Assembly: GCA_001824745.1 (NCBI GenBank)
Contig: MHSZ01000018.1
Coordinates: forward strand, 1 to 6,741
Direction of reading: 5' to 3'
DNA from: Candidatus Terrybacteria bacterium RIFCSPLOWO2_01_FULL_58_14
Lineage (GTDB): Bacteria; Patescibacteriota; Minisyncoccia; Terrybacterales; 2-01-FULL-58-14
DNA length: 6,741 nucleotides
The notes under the pieces were generated by a model, which saw only the letters and a program-made list of their open reading frames with translations, made no database searches and was not told where the DNA came from. Position numbers and translations under genes: made by a program. Below, in pieces: positions 6,100 through 6,741 of this stretch. Every line of letters starts with the position of its first letter. Within the stretch, counting starts at the first letter, position 1.

Positions 6100-6403
6100 G
6101 AGCGGTTGGTGGCTTGGAAACTCCTGTGGTGTTCCGGTACAAGCGAGAATCGCTACGTTTTCCGCAAAGAGCGTTGGCTTTCTCGGGAACGCACGTATCC
6201 CCATGCCCGTCCTTCACAGCGCATCGAGCCGCAAGAGTGGTATTTCACGATCGACTCCATCCCGGCCGAAACCAGGACTTCACCGTCTCCCACCTATTGC
6301 TACGCATGCAGCTTCCCACAAGGTGCGTCGGAGTCCCTCTCCCCAGGATCGAACCTGGAGGGCGCCAAGCCGCCTTTCTCCATTTTGGAGAGGTTCCCAA
6401 GCC
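6062..6403 (-). ncRNA. Structured noncoding RNA carrying a 23S rRNA L1-stalk-like domain
   Basis: About 340 nt on the minus strand with no convincing protein. The 5' end GGCTTGGGAAC (6403-6393) pairs with GTTTCCAAGCC (6121-6111), an 11-bp closing stem with one G-U, directly followed by ACCA (6110-6107). Inside are local hairpins: TCTCC/GGAGA; CTCCAGG/CCTGGGG with a UUCGAU loop; CGAGAA/TTCTCG enclosing CGCT/AGCG. The centre (6234-6305) is the L1-stalk block, described separately. A promoter-like element puts the start at 6403-6404, exactly at the closing stem, and a strong terminator ends it. I checked tmRNA and RNase P RNA signatures and did not find them. Family unknown. It may bind ribosomal protein L1 or a tRNA elbow, as the rRNA stalk does. 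A decayed rRNA relic is the alternative, weakened by the intact pairing. Confidence 0.65.
6234..6305 (-). other. L1-stalk module homologous to 23S rRNA helices 76-78
   Basis: Read on the minus strand: GCGTAG, then one extra C (6299), then a 65-nt block (6298-6234). It has the same length as E. coli 23S nt 2116-2180 and about 46 identities of 65, by hand against the remembered sequence. Conserved pieces in register are ATAGGTGGGAG, TGAAG, TGGAG and TGAAATACCAC. Differences fall in the apical helix, where GUCCUGG and CCGGGAU still pair around a UUUCGG loop. The E. coli pairs G2127-G2128-C2129 with G2159-C2160-C2161 become GAC (6287-6285) with GUC (6255-6253), a compensatory change. The E-site tRNA contact nucleotides G2112 and A2169 correspond to 6303 and 6245 and are kept. 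The stalk sits on an H75-like helix, AGC-GCAU-CG with CG-AUGC-GCU, bulges ignored. Confidence 0.82.
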
Positions 6404-6410
6404 ATCGAGG

Positions 6411-6440
6411 ACAGTAGCATATGCTACCGGCGAAGTGCAA
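6411..6440 (-). promoter_or_regulatory. Possible promoter of the structured RNA
   Basis: On the minus strand TTGCAC (6435-6440), an 18-bp spacer, then TACTGT (6411-6416, matching the key TAnnnT positions). The predicted start about 7 nt downstream is 6403-6404, the first base of the RNA's closing stem. That agreement is the main support, because both hexamers are weak. The spacer contains the 14-bp palindrome at 6414-6427. Confidence 0.4.
6414..6427. repeat. 14-bp perfect palindrome overlapping the RNA promoter
   Basis: GTAGCATATGCTAC is a perfect palindrome between the -35 and -10 of the proposed RNA promoter, touching the -10. It is a candidate operator for a dimeric repressor, or a small hairpin if the region is transcribed from upstream. 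Confidence 0.5.
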
Positions 6441-6485
6441 CTGCCATTACTAGGCAGCCGTAGTGGGGTCTGACCCTACTACGGC
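6441..6485. terminator. Two tandem hairpins after the spermidine-synthase-like gene
   Basis: CTGCC/GGCAG (6441-6445, 6453-6457) and GCCGTAGTGGGG/CCCTACTACGGC (6457-6468, 6474-6485, loop TCTGA). They lie 18 nt beyond the minus-strand stop at 6504. On the minus strand the large stem has one A-C mismatch and no T-tract, so it is better seen as a weak terminator or 3' RNA-stabilising structure. In plus sense the mismatch becomes G-U and TTT follows, but no plus-strand gene leads into it. Confidence 0.45.
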
Positions 6486-6503
6486 TTTCGACGCGGGGTG
6501 AAG

Positions 6504-6741
6504 TTATTGCTGTGCCGCCAGCCGCAGAAGGGGTGTAAGCAGCGTATCGAGCGGCGCGTAGTCGTCGGTGAGCACAAACCCAGCACCCATAAAGTTCTCG
6601 GCGGGCTGCCATTCCGGAGCGGGCGCGCGTGAGGCAATGAGAAAGTTCCGGAGTTCATGTGCGCCCTTCTCCCCCACCGGCAACACCGTGGCCTCGGGAA
6701 ATGCTTCGCTGAATGTTTTCACCACCGACCCCAAAAGCCCA
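6504..6741 (-). CDS. Spermidine synthase-like protein, C-terminal end (start beyond window)
   Basis: The last 78 residues of a longer protein whose reading frame is open to the window edge. The TTG at 6734 is not a believable start. Visible features: GSVVKTFSEAFPEATVLPV, the strand-helix part after the methyltransferase core where polyamine synthase-like proteins have a TF-x-x-x-FP segment; RNFLIAS, a common late strand; and LTDDYAPLDTLL near the end, the typical TDD-x-x-P closing motif of spermidine synthase/SpeE-like proteins, including membrane-fused forms. Family knowledge points to aminopropyl transfer from decarboxylated SAM to putrescine. The catalytic core is not in the window, so substrate and activity cannot be judged. 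It ends in LRLAAQQ. Two hairpins and then the structured RNA follow on the same strand. Confidence 0.72.
   Translation of the reverse strand, partial: GLLGSVVKTFSEAFPEATVLPVGEKGAHELRNFLIASRAPAPEWQPAENFMGAGFVLTDDYAPLDTLLTPLLRLAAQQ

Noticed and set aside
6125..6150. Second 23S-like segment, GTACCGGAACACCACAGG, resembling GUACCGCAAACCGACACAGG of 23S domain IV
   Set aside because: Needs gaps and is short; could be chance. Worth including in a model search but not claimed.
6062..6403. tmRNA (ssrA), suggested by ACCA after a closing stem and a GGTTCGATCC-like loop
   Set aside because: The GGTTCGATCC segment is internal and folds as a 7-bp hairpin with a 6-nt loop. The sequence before the 3' closing arm is not a T-arm, the 5' TTCGAC signature is missing on this strand, and no tag reading frame ending in Ala-Ala is seen.
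6062..6403. RNase P RNA
   Set aside because: Size fits, but the P4 signatures (GAGGAAAGUCC and ACAGAA...GGCUUA) are absent from both strands. GTGAAGTCC at 6282-6274 belongs to the L1-stalk block.
6330..6410. tRNA gene on the minus strand from the GGTTCGATCC motif
   Set aside because: No matching acceptor stem, D-arm or anticodon arm at the right distances, and the canonical 7-nt T-loop stem does not pair.
6016..6473. Plus-strand open frames of 133 and 134 aa over the RNA region
   Set aside because: Composition is not protein-like, there is no start signal, and they are antisense to a well-structured RNA with its own terminator.
6470..6741. tmRNA 5' end on the plus strand (GGCTTTCGACGCGGGG near 6483)
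   Set aside because: The region beyond it is the coding end of the spermidine-synthase-like gene on the minus strand; the match is short.

Overview
The window looks like a piece of a compact bacterial genome of about 58-60% GC (by eye), most likely a Patescibacteria/CPR (Parcubacteria-like) organism. This assignment is an inference. It rests on tight gene packing, a shortened ValS, mostly Shine-Dalgarno-less starts, and heptamer-phased short tandem repeats of a kind I associate with that group. No rRNA gene or full marker is present to prove it.

Plus strand, 1-5482: the 3' end of tsaD, then valS, prsW-like protease, hsp20 and a VanW-domain protein, all in one direction. Gaps are 25, 103, 12 and 5 nt. 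The 103-nt gap is almost wholly heptamer-phased repeat that forms an imperfect hairpin, and a related 5-unit heptamer array sits in frame inside tsaD. tsaD and valS are tRNA modification and charging genes. prsW, hsp20 and vanW look like an envelope/stress group: intramembrane protease, chaperone, and exported peptidoglycan-associated protein.

5483-5613 is a convergent intergenic region with three hairpins. One is a 24-bp perfect palindrome with a T-tract that ends the minus-strand unit.

Minus strand, 6741-5614: the 3' end of a spermidine-synthase-like gene (6504-6741). Then comes a gene-less stretch that I interpret as a free-standing structured RNA (about 6403 down to 6062). Last is a 104-aa two-helix membrane protein (5928-5614) with its own near-consensus promoter and a clear Shine-Dalgarno.

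The main discovery is that RNA. At 6234-6298 (minus) it holds a 65-nt block of the same length as, and about 70% identical to, the L1 stalk (helices 76-78) of 23S rRNA. The identity is a hand comparison with the E. coli sequence from memory. The block has compensatory base pairs and keeps the tRNA-elbow contact nucleotides G2112 and A2169. No other part of a normal 23S gene surrounds it. Instead it sits inside an RNA closed by an 11-bp stem, with a plausible promoter upstream and a strong intrinsic terminator downstream. It may be an L1-protein decoy, a tRNA-elbow-binding RNA, or a relic of rRNA; the preserved pairing argues for function.
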